A stretch of 64,000 bases of DNA from Leptodactylus fallax (GCA_947044405.1 CAMRHE010000168.1:3479001-3543000); one strand, 5' to 3'; shown: positions 1-10,603, numbered from the stretch's first letter. Notes: generated by a model from the sequence alone, not told the origin. Translations and numbers: made by a program.

Positions 1-212
1 CCCAAGTTTAATGCCCCCCCCTTAATCTGCACCCAGTTTGATGCCCCTCTCCATCTGCCCCCAGTTTAATGTCCCCCTTCCTCTCCCCCCAGTTTAATGT
101 CCCCCTTCATCTGCCACCAGTTTAATGTACCCCCTTCATCTGCCACCAGGTTGATTTTCCCCCTTCATCTGCTCTCAGTTTGATGTCCCCCCTTCATGTG
201 CCACCAGTTTAA
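1..212. repeat. Degenerate minisatellite, about 30-bp unit
   Basis: About seven tandem copies of a unit built on CAGTTTAATGTCCCCC followed by TTCATCTGCC are visible, with small length changes between copies. The array runs off the left edge. The unit resembles, more distantly, the arrays near 39.5-40.1 kb. Confidence 0.85.
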
Positions 213-620
213 CATAATAAAACACCGATACTCACCTCGACTCGCTTCGCTGCCGCTCTGTGAGGTCTTCCGGACTGTTCAGGGAGCTGCAAGCGCGATG
301 TGAGTGAGGTCATCACATCGTGCCTGCAGCTCCAGGGACCGGAGCACACAAGGATGTGCTTCACACACAATGGTGAAGCAGGGGATGTCCGCGGACGGCT
401 CCTGCTTTATCACTGTATCTAACTCATCTGCGTCCGGAGCGGCCCTGCATATAGCTGAAAGAAGCGATCACTCACTAACGGGGAATCCTGTACTAATGAG
501 TGATCATGGCAACATGCCAACTGATAGGGCTCTGCGTGCCAACACGGCCCTAGAGCATAATAATAGCATTTCCAGTTCAAATCGAAACTAAACTGCTGGG
601 CAAACCTCACGAATATTTAC
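213..620. other. GC-richer MITE-like debris, no gene
   Basis: The stretch holds ACTCACCT-type motifs and a short inverted repeat around 295-325 (GCGATGTGA / TCACATCGTGC). This layout is like the interior of the foldback elements found later in the window. Short open frames on both strands here look like chance. I could not define element ends. Confidence 0.4.
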
Positions 621-621
621 A

Positions 622-3262
622 AGATAATAATAATAATTATTATTTTTTATTTATATAGCAACATACTATACATATTTCGCAGCACTGTACAATTTTTAGG
701 GTTCAAGTACTGACAAAAAAGATACATTACAAAGAAATATTCAATTCACACACTGGGACTGAGGGCCCTGCTCGCAAGAGCTTACAATCTGTGAGGTAGA
801 GGGGGTGACACAAGAGGTAGCAGGGGAGGCAACAGACGTAGCATTGCTTGTACAATGGTCAGACAATTTTGTGATATAGGTTACTGCCATTACACATATA
901 TAAAGCTGTTTGAGCCATCACCAGTCGTGTCCTTTAACGTGCAGATGGTGCCTGGACATATAAAGTTAGTCTGATATGGCATCATATCCTGTGAGGTAAT
1001 GTGGGAAAATGAACGTACGTTTTCGGGATTCTAACTACGGAAGGGTTTACATTAGGAGTTGTGATAGGCTTGTCTGAAATTATATGTCTTTAGTTTACGC
1101 TTGAAGCTGTGAAATTGGGGGTTAATCTGATAGTCCGGGATAGAGCATTCCAGAGAAGTGGTGCAACTCAGGAGAAGTCTTGTATACGAGCGTGGGAGGT
1201 TCTGATAGAGGATGTCAGTCTTAGGTCATTTAGTGAACGGAGAGTATGGGTTGGGCGATAGACAGAGATGAGGGAGGAAATGTAGGGAGGTGCAGCATTA
1301 TGGAGAGACTTGTGAATGAGGGTGATAAGCTTATATTATATTCTGCATTGAATAGGCAGCCAATGTAATGACTGTCACAGACTGAAGGCATCGCTGTAGC
1401 GTCTGGACTGATAGATGAGCCTGGCCGCCGTATTCAGAATAGATTGTAGAGGGGAGAGTTTAGTAAGGGGAAGACTGATTAGTAAGGAGTTACAGTAGTC
1501 AAGGTGAGAGTTAATCAGGGCAACAATAAGTGTCTTTAGTGTATTTGTGTTAAGGAAAGGGCGGATTCTGGAGATGTTTTTGAGGTGGAGATGACATGAG
1601 CATGTGAGTGATTGGATATGGGGGGTGAAGGAAAGGTCTGAGTCAAACAAAACCCCGAGGCAACGGGCATACTGCCTAGGAGTTATGGTAAGGCCAGAGA
1701 CTGCAATGGAGATATCAGGGACAGATCTATTAGATGGTGGAAACAGCAGTAGTTTAGTCTTTGAGAGATTCAGTTTCAGATAGAGCGAAGACATGATATT
1801 TGAGACAGCAGAGAGGCAGTCACTGGTGTTCTGTATTAGTGCAGGGGTGATGTCACGGGATGACGTACTGTATATAATTGGGTGTCATCAGCATAAAGAT
1901 GGTACCGGAAACCAAATCTAGTGATGGTTTGTCCAATGGTGGCTGTGTAGAGGGAGAAGAGCAGGGGACCTAGGACAAAGCCCTGAGGAACCCCAACGGC
2001 AAGGGGAAGAGGGGAAGAAGCAGAGCCCGCAAATGATACACTGAAAGTGCGCTCAGAGAGATAAGAGGAGAACCAAGAGAGAGCAGTGTCTGTGAGGCCA
2101 ACAGAACGGAGCATAATGAGGAGGAGTTGATGGTCAACAGTGTCAAATGCTGCTGAGAGATCTAGAAGAATAAGAAGAGAGTAGTCACCTTTGGATTTAG
2201 CCATCAGGAGATCATTGGAGACTTTTGTGAGGGCCGTTTCAGTAGAGTGCAGAGTGCGGAAGAAAGATTGTAAGGGGTCAAGAAGAGAGTTAGCAGAAAG
2301 ATAGCGGATTAAATGAGAATAGACTAAGCGTTCCAAGATTTTGGAGATAAAAGGAAGGTTAGAGACAGGTCGATAGTTAGCAGCACAGGATGGGTCAAGG
2401 GAGGATTTCTTCAGTAGTGGGGTTATGACAGCATGTTTGAAAGAGGATGGGAAAATTCCAGAAGAGAGAAAAGGTTAAATATTTTAGTAAGGTAAGTCAG
2501 GTAAAGGTAAAGCAGGAGACAGAGACTGGAGAAGGTGTGAGGGGAAAGGGTCACTACTACAGGTTGTAGGGCGAGAAGAAGAAAGTAGCTGAGATACTTC
2601 CTCCTCTGTAACAGGTTCAAAAGATGAGAATGAACAGTCTGAAGTGCGGCTGGTGAGGGGATAAGTGCCATCTGGGGATTGGGCAGTTATTTCCTGATGG
2701 ATCTTATCAATTTTATCATGGAAATAAGTGGCCAGGTCATCTGCGCTAAGGTCTGTGAATGGCATCTGCACATTGGGAGTGACTAAGGAGTGAAAAGTTT
2801 CAAATAGCCTTTTAGGGATACAGGAGAGAGAAGAGAAGTGGGTGGTGAAATAGGCTTGTTTGGCTAGGTGAAGGGCAGAATTATAGGCTTTAAGCATAAA
2901 TTTAAAGTGGAGGAAGTCTGCAGGTGTACGTGATTTTCTCCACAGACGTTCAGCACACCTAGAGCACCGCTGAAGAAAATGTGTCGGTGGTGTGTGCCAG
3001 GGTTGCTGCCTCGTGCGTCTAACCTTTAGATTGGAGGGGCTAGCCGCCTCTTCCAATGCACTCTTAAGGGTTTCATTATAGTGACTGGTGGCTAGATTGG
3101 GGCAGGACAGTGAAGAGATGGGGGCCAAAGAGGACTGTAGAGTATCTGAGAGGTGCTGGGTATTAATAGCACGTAAATTCCTATATGCATGATGAGTAAG
3201 TGTGTCCTGTGAAGAAGAGAAAGCACTGATGAACTTTGCAAGGTTTCCCACCACTAGTGAGG
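622..3262 (-). mobile_element. L2-clade LINE, 5' truncated
   Basis: The minus strand encodes an L2/CR1-group reverse transcriptase broken into several frames. The 3' end lies at low coordinates, where an ATT-rich simple tail and a GCTATATAAATAAA motif (near 645-655, minus strand) form the typical L2 tail. The 5' part, including the endonuclease, is missing; homology to the coding region fades near 3262. Other L2 material is at 27.15 kb (tail only) and 32.1-35.4 kb. Confidence 0.85.
1375..3262 (-). pseudogene. L2 reverse transcriptase, decayed
   Basis: This is the RNA-dependent DNA polymerase of the L2 LINE, which copies LINE RNA into target DNA. Reading from high to low coordinates, the pre-RT linker lies in 3262-2484, the RT fingers and palm in 2336-1836, and the thumb and tail in 1794-1375. 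In the 2336-1836 frame I see [17 protein letters not shown], the palm motif [26 protein letters not shown] and the catalytic YADDTQLY near residues 147-154. The core is split by frameshifts and stops, for example between 2484 and 2336 and between 1836 and 1794, so the copy cannot make an intact protein. The endonuclease domain is absent. L2 assignment rests on motif wording; CR1 is the close alternative. Confidence 0.85.
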
Positions 3263-4124
3263 ATACATTTGTGTATTTTATTATAAACAAGATTGTATAT
3301 ACACAGTATTTTAGAACCAAAACAAATAGCACCAAAAAAAAAAAAAAGTTTGTTTGTTTAAAATTTAACTTTTAATAATGATATTTAAAATGGAATAAGC
3401 CACACAAAAAATTATTCAAATCCAAATTGAACCCAAACTATAGGTTCATCTAGATATGGTATCCAATCAAAAGGACAGTATAGGGCTAACGTGCCATGTC
3501 CCCAAGATTTATAAGAGGAAACGTGTCCGTTAAATATAGGGTTAATGGGACCTAAGTCCATGCATATCAGTGTTCATGGTCCCACCCCAATCCAATGATT
3601 GGAAGGAATGTGATTCCTCTTAGGGATAAATAGACGAAAATGCCCAACCTCTGAACCCTTTTAGAATTCACTTTTTGTATGAAAGAGTATCGGCTCAATG
3701 TATATAAAAACCATAATAGATAAATAAAGCTTAACATTACTGTAAATGGTGGCAAAGATGAAAATACCGCAGGTGAGTCGCAACCTACCAAAAGGGACAT
3801 ATTTAGGAGGTTTAAACTAGTATATACCTCCTCAATTAAAACGCCCACAGGGGTGTGACCAAAACAATCGGCGCATGTCAAAGCACTTAGTGTCTGCAAA
3901 CCATGTCACAAACAGGTAAATAAACTAAATTCCTCAAAAGGATAAAAAAGGACAAAGACACAGATAAGGAGGCATCTCAAAGGAACATAAAGATCGCAAT
4001 AAGCGCGTATATCAAAAGTGTTTAATAACAAGCACTTCATTATATTATAAAAAGGGGGTCAGAGCATATCAAAAATAAAAACAAGGTAATATGATAATCA
4101 AAAAGGATAAATAAAGCCCAGAAT

Positions 4125-4500
4125 CTAAATAAAGCACGCATAGGAGATCCCTTCATTCAGACCCCAAGGTTTCACAGTACGTAGAATAAAGGTCCACCGG
4201 GCTTCATGTTGTAACAATTTACAATCAAAATCACCACCCCTGGGTGATGGATAAACCAGTTCAATTGCTTGAAATGCCAAGAGAGATGAATTTCCCCCAT
4301 GTTGTTCACAAATATGGCGCGCAATGGGGGTATCATCACCACGTTCAATGTCATTGATATGCCCCCTGATCCTCCTGCCGAACTCCCTAATGGTCTTACC
4401 TACATATTGGAGTCCGCAGGAGGAACAGGTTGCCAGAAATATCACCCCCTGTGTTTTACAATTTACAAAATTCCTATTTTTATACCATTTTAATGTGATA
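4125..4500 (-). pseudogene. Penelope-like GIY-YIG endonuclease domain
   Basis: This is the C-terminal nuclease of a Penelope-like element, which nicks target DNA for integration. The minus-strand frame shows a cysteine pair context (ATCSSCG) followed by the GIY-YIG core GLQYVGKTIREFGRRIRGH, with the conserved arginines after the core and HICEQHGG further on. It follows the RT remnant at 5036-4608 in the order RT then nuclease, as in the family. The domain itself is largely open, but it is cut off from a functional RT. Confidence 0.8.
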
Positions 4501-4607
4501 TTACTTCTAAATGACTTGCTAGTTTTAATGGAGCAACAGGCTCGACATTAACCACAAGGATATGTGCCCACAATTTCCCTAAATTGTTTGTTCAGCCATG
4601 TATGCGT

Positions 4608-5036
4608 CTATAAAGATGATAGGTGACTATGAACTAATCTGTCTTTCAGGCTAGCACCCCTCCTATAAGTCACCAAAGGATGATCACTCAATAAAGAACC
4701 AATGTCGGGATCAGATTTTAAAATATCCCAAGCATTATTGAGCACTTTTAAAACTTCTCTATTGGCACCATTGTATGTTGCTATAATCCGTAAATCATGC
4801 TCTTCTTTCTGTTCGCGGGGTTTTAACAATGAACCTCTATCGGAGGCTAAAGCTGTTTGATGGGCTTTCCTCAGCACACCATCAGGATATCCCCGTCGTT
4901 TAAACCTCCCAAAAAGGTCCCGTGCTGATGTCTGATAGTCAGTCAAAAAGGTACAGTTTCTGCGAAGACACAAAAACTGTCCCTTAGGTATTCCCCGTTT
5001 TAAGGGACCCGGATGCCAGCTGTCCCATTTCAACAT
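4608..5036 (-). pseudogene. Penelope-like RT, C-terminal part
   Basis: This is the thumb and C-terminal extension of a Penelope-like reverse transcriptase. The visible start reads LKWDSWHPGPLKRGIPKGQF, followed by LCLRRNC and a basic helix with RGYPDGVLRKAH, wording characteristic of this group. It ends with a linker that leads to the GIY-YIG region at 4500-4125 in a neighbouring frame. The catalytic palm of the RT is not in the window; 5041-5443 shows no RT. The fragment is therefore inactive. The first methionine at 5036 is an internal residue, not a true start. Confidence 0.75.
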
Positions 5037-5458
5037 TTGATTCTGGTTTTAGATTGATATGTATTTCTTTTGGGTGCATTTAACACTGGCAAGCAGTGCA
5101 AGTAGATAAAAACATTGCTGCTGGTGATGAATGGCAAGTAAACTTGCAGTACTGCCATTTATGTTATTTTGCTAAGAGATAATGCACTACTGATACTGTG
5201 GATTATTATATCCTGATATGGTAGTGGCTTTATCTTGTATCTTTTTTGTATGGTCTGTGTGGTTTTTCTGTTGTTCTGTCCTATGAGTGGATTCCCTTTT
5301 TATTCAGATTATTTAATAAAATTTATATTTTAAATATGTCCCTTTTGGTAGGTTGGGACTCACCTGCGATATTTTTTGAAATTATTTATTGGGTATGTAA
5401 AACCCCCTTTTTTCTTCTCTTTAGTTGATTTCAAAGATGAAAATACACAGTATTTTAG

Positions 5459-6797
5459 TATTATTTGCATGGTATGTATGGAAGCCCAACTGTCATGTGC
5501 AATTATTAATATTATACAAACAATTTTAACCAGATGCCAAAAATGTATATATTAATAATAATAACATGGTAATAAGAAACGGCTGTATAGTATATTATTG
5601 GATTATAAATAAATCAAGCTAGAAAAAAATGAAAATTTTGTTATATTGAAAAACAATGTATATTAGATATGTTGACAACTATGTTTAAACTGTCCATTAT
5701 TCAGATGTAGGAAAAAAAAAATTCCACAATGGAGATCTACATAATATGATTTTTATCACAAACTACAGGGCAAAAATGAAGCTTTTAAGATGCCAACATT
5801 CAATTTTGGCAAGATATGTGAAATAAATACTAATGTGTACTTAAATCTGTAAGTATTGTACTTATGTGCTAACCAACCTCCTACAAATCTTTTAGAAATG
5901 AAGAATAATTGAAACAATTAATCTAATTAGAACAGACAAACTGTAGGTTTATGTTTGGCAAGACACCCATGAAGCCTATGCTCAACAGCTTTTTTTGTAC
6001 CTACGTTGAGAGAACGCATCTTTTAATTTTTCTCTGCCAATATTGTTAATATATTTCATTTGCAAATGGGTAACTTACAGTAAATGACAAAATGCATTCC
6101 AGAACATACGTAATCACTTTTCACATGGAAATCTTGTCATTTAATTAGTAAATACAGTTCTACAATAACCCAACAGTATAAAGATGCCATACTTTTTAGG
6201 ATTAAAGCAGGCTGTGAACACCAACTTGACCTCTTCTCTTAAATACTATAGGTAGGATTTGGATTTTCCCTAGCCCAATGATGTTCCATCCTTAATGGAC
6301 AGTGGACATTCTTGCTGGACTTTGTAAATATAGCCATAAACTGGTGACCCCTTGGATAATGTTCACATCTCAGTGATAGAATGTTATGCCATTTATTACA
6401 TTTTTTCTTGATATACAACCATCCCTTAAAAAAATATTGCCCAGATTTTAATGGACATTTTTCTTCCTCTGTAGACAATTGCTCCATAAATATCAGACTG
6501 AAGGCACAACAGGCCTTCCCCACTGAAATGAAATCTTCTGCACTGTCTTGAGCCACAATGGATTTCAAATGTCTTGAAACACTTGGATTTCACATCTCTT
6601 CGTTGAGGTATTGTTTTTTTGCTGAAGAGAAAAGTGTAATTGAGAAACTTTTCTTTTAGGATAGTTGCAGTGTTGGGATAAGCATTGAGCTCTAAATGCA
6701 AGGTAGGTGTGATACCTGATACCTTATCAATACAAAAAATTAAAATCTAAGGCATTATTTACCACTGCACTGAGTAGAGAGGGCAAGAAATAAAGAG
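5459..6797. other. AT-rich DNA, nothing recognised
   Basis: There is no recognisable element or gene. Two overlapping minus-strand open frames at 6239-6701 (109 and 91 codons) resemble nothing I know and have no supporting context. Confidence 0.5.
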
Positions 6798-7290
6798 TGT
6801 GACAATTTGTGGGGATTTAGCCTCAAAGGCGGCAGCCTCCTGGACTCCACAGAGGTGTTGGTGGTACTGGGTGCCAAATAAGCAGCATATCAGGCAGTGG
6901 TAATCCAACATAAATGGCTTTATTCAGCAAGTGGATAAAAACAGGAACAAAACAAAAAAACAGCCTAGCCCACACATAGGGCACTACCTCACTGCTTGAG
7001 CTCTGACTAGCCTCTGGGGGCAAGAAACTTTACTGAGATTTCTCCTCAGCAGCCTGGCTCACACTTAGCTCAAGCAAGTCTGCTTAGGAAATCTAGTCCT
7101 CCTGGGACAGACCACCTGTCTGTCTCCCACTGTTTCCACCGTCTACCTGCTTTCTGCAGGTCTCCTCAGCAGTCTCTCCTGCTGCGTACACTCAATCTGG
7201 AGTTGGGTCCCACCTGTGGGTGTGGCTGAGGACCTTTTTAAGCCTGGCTTTGGGTCGCTCACCAGCGCCCTCTAGGTTCACACTCTCACA
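6798..7290 (-). repeat. 3' LTR of the host-fragment retroelement
   Basis: On the minus strand it begins TGTGAGAGTG and ends TTGTCACA, the usual TG...CA form. A minus-strand AATAAA at 6919-6924 could serve as the polyadenylation signal, and an AT-rich CTTAAAAAGG near 7235 could be a TATA-like box. It pairs with 10624-11117. Confidence 0.92.
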
Positions 7291-7304
7291 TACCCTCCCC
7301 CTCA
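7291..7304 (-). other. Polypurine tract
   Basis: The minus strand reads GAGGGGGAGGGTA directly before the 3' LTR. This position and composition fit the plus-strand primer of LTR retroelements and fix the orientation of the element. Confidence 0.8.
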
Positions 7305-7494
7305 GCTCACTACCCATGGGGTGAGCGACAATGGGACAAGACATACTATGTCGACGTCCCTCTTCAATCATGTACGCTTGTCCAGTGTCTCTCCAGATGT
7401 CTTGATCTGGTGGTCTCCTTTTCCAAGTTCCGGTCAGTCGACATTTCTGGTTTCTCAGCCTCTTCTTTTTGTAGACAAATCTATCATCATATTT

Positions 7495-7638
7495 CAGCCT
7501 GTCAATTATACTGTTTTGTTCTGTACACTGGGCTTGCAAATTTTCCAGCTCCTTTACCTTTATTTCGGCATCATGGAGCTTATTTAGCGCATCCTCCAGT
7601 TCTATTAAGTGTTGCTCCTCTGCACTGTCAAGTTTAGA
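7495..7638 (-). pseudogene. Captured CLIP1/CLIP2 coiled-coil fragment, downstream piece
   Basis: About 48 residues match the coiled coil of the cytoplasmic linker proteins (CLIP-170 family), microtubule plus-end binding proteins. Visible wording is [20 protein letters not shown] then [18 protein letters not shown]. In the CLIP proteins this stretch follows, some 60 residues later, the stretch found here at 8265-8432; in this element roughly 600 bp of unrelated sequence separates them. The frame is open from 7911 through to the LTR at 7290, but the amino-terminal 90 codons (7911-7639) and the codons after 7495 match nothing I recognise. It is intronless and lies inside the LTR element. Confidence 0.78.
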
Positions 7639-7639
7639 T

Positions 7640-8260
7640 TGTAGTGTTTCATTTGGAGTATCTGATATCCCAGATGTTGAATACTGGTCAAAAAAGGTTG
7701 GAGAGCAAGCATTCATCGACATTGCAGACACAGGTAGAGTATGCTGGCTATCTGAACAGTCAAACATCAGCTCTGGATAGTCCTCATTGCTACATGATGG
7801 TGTTCTAGGAGTCTGCATGACCTCTTCATAGCTTGGGCATGAGATTACAGATGTAGGTGATGGTACACCAGTTGGCCTATTCTGATCTGGTCTTGGGGAA
7901 GCTGTGAGCACTTCCTTAATTTGGGGGCCATTCAGCTAGTCTTTAGAATCATTCCCAATCACAGCTTGTGTTTTATTTTTAGAGACAGATATATTCAAAG
8001 GGGGCAAATCTTTTGCTTTCTTTTCTTTCTGAAGAGGGTCGGTCACAGAGGTCTTCTTGTTGCTCAAATCCAAGCCGCACTTGCGCAATTCTTCAGCTTT
8101 TTTCTCTTTCAACTTAGGATCTCCAGATCGGTGCCTCATCTTTTCCATTTGTTTCATTCTTTCCTTATGCTTTTTTGTGCCTCTCTTCTATTTCAAGATC
8201 TTTCTGGCTAAACATTCTTTCAAAGCTGGTCTCCATCGCCCAACAGTTTTTCTCTTGGTC
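7640..8260 (-). other. Unidentified coding-like segments in the LTR element
   Basis: Two minus-strand frames (8157-7936 and 7911-7640) carry protein-like composition. The first is lysine-rich (KMRHRSGDPKLKEKKAEEL); the second is rich in serine and proline with [17 protein letters not shown]. They sit between the two CLIP-like pieces and may come from another host gene or from the element. I do not recognise them. Confidence 0.4.
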
Positions 8261-8264
8261 TAGT

Positions 8265-8432
8265 GTCTTTGCTAAAGGAAACAGTCAGTTCTTCCATTAT
8301 TTGCTGATGTGAACTGATGGCGGAGTCTAGTTTTGACTTCCAAAGTTCTATTACTTCTGCATTTTCCTTCTTGGCATGGCTGAGCTTTACTTTCAACGTT
8401 TCATTCTCTTTGGATGTCTTTTCTATAGATGC
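8265..8432 (-). pseudogene. Captured CLIP1/CLIP2 coiled-coil fragment, upstream piece
   Basis: About 56 residues match the CLIP-170 family coiled coil. Visible wording is [19 protein letters not shown], then [20 protein letters not shown] and TVSFSK. The frame is open and is directly continuous with the HNRNPU-like SPRY fragment upstream, joining at about 8432/8433 (SYSYSLK | ASIEK). Such a clean in-frame join of two unrelated proteins, without intron sequence, points to joining of processed RNAs rather than genomic shuffling. After SFSKD the similarity stops. Confidence 0.85.
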
Positions 8433-8863
8433 CTTCAGTGAATAGCTGTAAGAATTTTCATCTTCACCTAGCATGAATCCACAGGAGCTCAGAGACCAAC
8501 CAACACGTACTGTACTTCATGCACATCAATGTCTTTAGAGTATAAATGTTTCACGGGTACCTTTTCTATAACTTTCATCTCAAAGCAAACTTTGCCATTC
8601 GAGACACCATATGAGGCTTTTCCACCTGCCCACAGGAAGGCAAAACTCTCCATGGTGAGAGAAGTGGTGCTCAGAAGATCCCGTTAAATTTTGAAGTGAA
8701 GATCACAATTATAAGTGTCAAGAAGAATATTAGTTTCATCCAGTTTTTCATCTTCCTCTTCCACCGGTGGCTGTGGGGACTTAGACCTGGTGTATTTATT
8801 TTCTTCAATACACTAGAAGTAGCCACGACCATGATCTTCACATGGTCCTTTCACACCACGTTT
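8433..8863 (-). pseudogene. Captured HNRNPU SPRY-region fragment
   Basis: This matches the region of heterogeneous nuclear ribonucleoprotein U (scaffold attachment factor A) that leads into and covers the first half of its SPRY domain. Translating the minus strand gives [36 protein letters not shown], then [48 protein letters not shown] and [16 protein letters not shown]. Two in-frame stops (after GRGYF and after LHFKI) and a small insertion after HEV break the frame, so no full product is possible. The downstream end joins CLIP-like sequence in frame. Upstream an acidic linker (SDLPSDGDGKNQKDK) connects to the myosin-like piece. No introns are present, unlike a genomic copy. Confidence 0.9.
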
Positions 8864-8934
8864 CTTATCCTTTTGATTTTTACCATCACCATCACTGGGC
8901 AGGTCACTCATGTCTGTCTGACTTAATGGCTCTG

Positions 8935-9163
8935 CTTCCTCTGCCTCTATGCTGCCAGCTTTCTCCAATTCTAACGCCTTCTGTAGCACACAAATCGATG
9001 ATTCCAGCTCCAGATTTTTCTTCACTGCCACATTTTTCTGAGCAGCCTCCATCTCAGTTTTTACTATTGCAACTTGCAGCTCTTCCTCCTGTTTGTCCAC
9101 TTGCAGTTTTAGTTGAGCAGCAAGTATTTTTAGATCTACAATCTGAGCAGATAATTTGGACAT
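8935..9163 (-). pseudogene. Captured non-muscle myosin heavy-chain rod fragment
   Basis: About 75 residues match the coiled-coil rod of non-muscle myosin II heavy chains (MYH9/MYH10 type). The order LSAQIVDLK, LAAQLKLQVDKQEEELQVAI, EMEAAQKNVAVKK and ELESSICVLQKALELEKA follows the rod sequence closely. The frame (9187-8813) stays open into the HNRNPU-like part, ending at the stop after GRGYF. Which paralogue donated it cannot be told from this length; MYH9 wording seems nearest. Confidence 0.72.
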
Positions 9164-9203
9164 GTTTTCCTCAAACTGAATCCTCATGTCTTCTATCTGG
9201 AGG

Positions 9204-10151
9204 TCATGACAGCGCCCTTTCCAGGCTACATATTCTAGCTTTGAGTTCCATTTCTCTTTGTTCCAGAACTCCAGTTCTGCTCTGCCATTCTTTCACTTCT
9301 TGATTTAGTTGAACCTGCTTTAGTTCATGCAAGTTTTGCTCTGACTGCAATATCTGCACCACAGATTCTAAATTACTCTCTTGGTCAGACACCTCCTTCC
9401 TCAGCTCTGCAACTTCATTTTCTTTATCAATTAATGCAGCTGAAAGTTTTTCACGCTTTCTGACTTGGTCATCCAAACATTCTGAATGACACTGCAAAAA
9501 TTCACTTCTCTCACGTTTAGCAGTTTCAAGGTCATCTCTTAATTGTTCAATGACACTCTCTTTGGCAATGGAGTCTTGGACATGCTGCTCCTTTAAATCC
9601 TGCAGTTGCTTCTCAAGCACTTGCTTTTGCTCTACACTCTGTAGAACTTTATTAGATAGAGCACATTTCATTTCTGCAAACTCCTTCTTAGTGACACAGT
9701 CCATTCCAGGCAAACCCAGCACCACATTTTCACAATGACTAGGATATGAACTCTTCATAGAGTCAAGCTCTTTCTTTAACTTAAGGTTCTCTTTTTCTGA
9801 TACCTCAAGTTGCCATTTCCAATCAGATATTTCATCCTCATAAATGAACCTGATGGTTTTACTCACATCTTGAAGCTGCTGCACCATAACATTTTCTTCT
9901 TTGGCGCTTTTATGCACTCCAGTATGAGACATACAGTCAGCAGGGACATATTCATTCATAGAACAGAGGTGCTTTAGAAAAACTAAGTCACTCTCATGCA
10001 ACCTTACTTGCACTCCACATGCTCTATTCCGGGTTTTGTGTCTCTCTGCCTTGAGACTGCTACAGTAACACACCTGTGCACAGCTTTTCTGCTTTCTTAC
10101 AAACTGAAATTTTCTTTTTCTTGCCCTTGGTTCAATAACAAGATTACACAA
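9204..10151 (-). CDS. Long coiled-coil ORF in the LTR element, origin unknown
   Basis: A 315-codon open frame occupies the 5' half of the internal region. From about residue 95 it is continuous coiled coil rich in E, K, L and Q, for example KQVLEKQLQDLKEQHVQDS and KENEVAELRKEVSDQESNL. The first 90 residues are basic and cysteine-containing with no clear domain. I see no retroviral Gag motif or CCHC knuckle, so it is probably another captured host coiled-coil fragment, though an element-encoded protein is possible. The ATG at 10151 is the first in frame, about 470 bp after the 5' LTR. It ends just before the myosin-like piece begins in another frame. Confidence 0.55.
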   Translation of the reverse strand: MCNLVIEPRARKRKFQFVRKQKSCAQVCYCSSLKAERHKTRNRACGVQVRLHESDLVFLKHLCSMNEYVPADCMSHTGVHKSAKEENVMVQQLQDVSKTIRFIYEDEISDWKWQLEVSEKENLKLKKELDSMKSSYPSHCENVVLGLPGMDCVTKKEFAEMKCALSNKVLQSVEQKQVLEKQLQDLKEQHVQDSIAKESVIEQLRDDLETAKRERSEFLQCHSECLDDQVRKREKLSAALIDKENEVAELRKEVSDQESNLESVVQILQSEQNLHELKQVQLNQEVKEWQSRTGVLEQREMELKARICSLERALS

Positions 10152-10603
10152 TATTCACCAGAAATCTTGGGTTCAACCGGCAGCAACTTTTTACTATCTT
10201 CTGCAGTCACATGTATTCACCAAACAGTTAACTTATGTGGCACTACAACAACCAGCATTTTCTTCTGTCTTCCACAGAAAACACAAACATGACACCATAG
10301 CCTTTCACATAGACTGTTTGCAATATCCAGCTTCTACACACATTGCTTATTTTCTTGCCATCAGCAAGCACTTTACAGACTTCTGTGCCACAGTATACAC
10401 AAAGTCCATTCCCTGGATTCCTCTTCCAGAGTTTTACTTTCACCAGTTTTGCACACAATTTGCTATTTTGAAGTTCCACTCACCCCTCCTGGGTTTCTCA
10501 CTTGAAATCACAGACTTCTTCCAGCTGTAGGCCACAATGCACATTTAGCAGTACTGCAGTTACCAAACACTTGTCTTCCAGGACTTACGTGGATCTCATT
10601 ATG

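Larger units (their letters stand above)
3315..5443 (-). mobile_element. Penelope-like element with 15-bp target duplication
   Basis: Minus-strand coding remnants of a Penelope-like RT and a GIY-YIG nuclease lie between two copies of TACACAGTATTTTAG at 3300-3314 and 5444-5458. The upstream RT is missing, so the copy is 5' truncated. A 44-bp segment at 3761-3804 recurs inverted at 5332-5374 with two mismatches, as expected of the partial inverted terminal repeats many Penelope-like elements carry. A run of A follows near 3332-3346. The low-coordinate flank is the L2 copy, so this element came later or landed beside it. Confidence 0.75.

Noticed and set aside
1..212. Regular short repeats that could suggest a CRISPR array
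   Set aside because: The units are contiguous with no unique spacers, and the surrounding DNA is vertebrate; it is a minisatellite. The same holds for the arrays at 16.2, 39.5 and 50.8 kb.
6239..6701. Two overlapping minus-strand open frames of 109 and 91 codons, possible small gene
   Set aside because: There is no recognisable domain, the frames overlap out of register and no splice or promoter context supports a gene.
7921..9303. Plus-strand open frames rich in Phe, Leu and Ser
   Set aside because: They are antisense to the captured coiled-coil and SPRY fragments, whose minus-strand translation is clearly homologous to known proteins.
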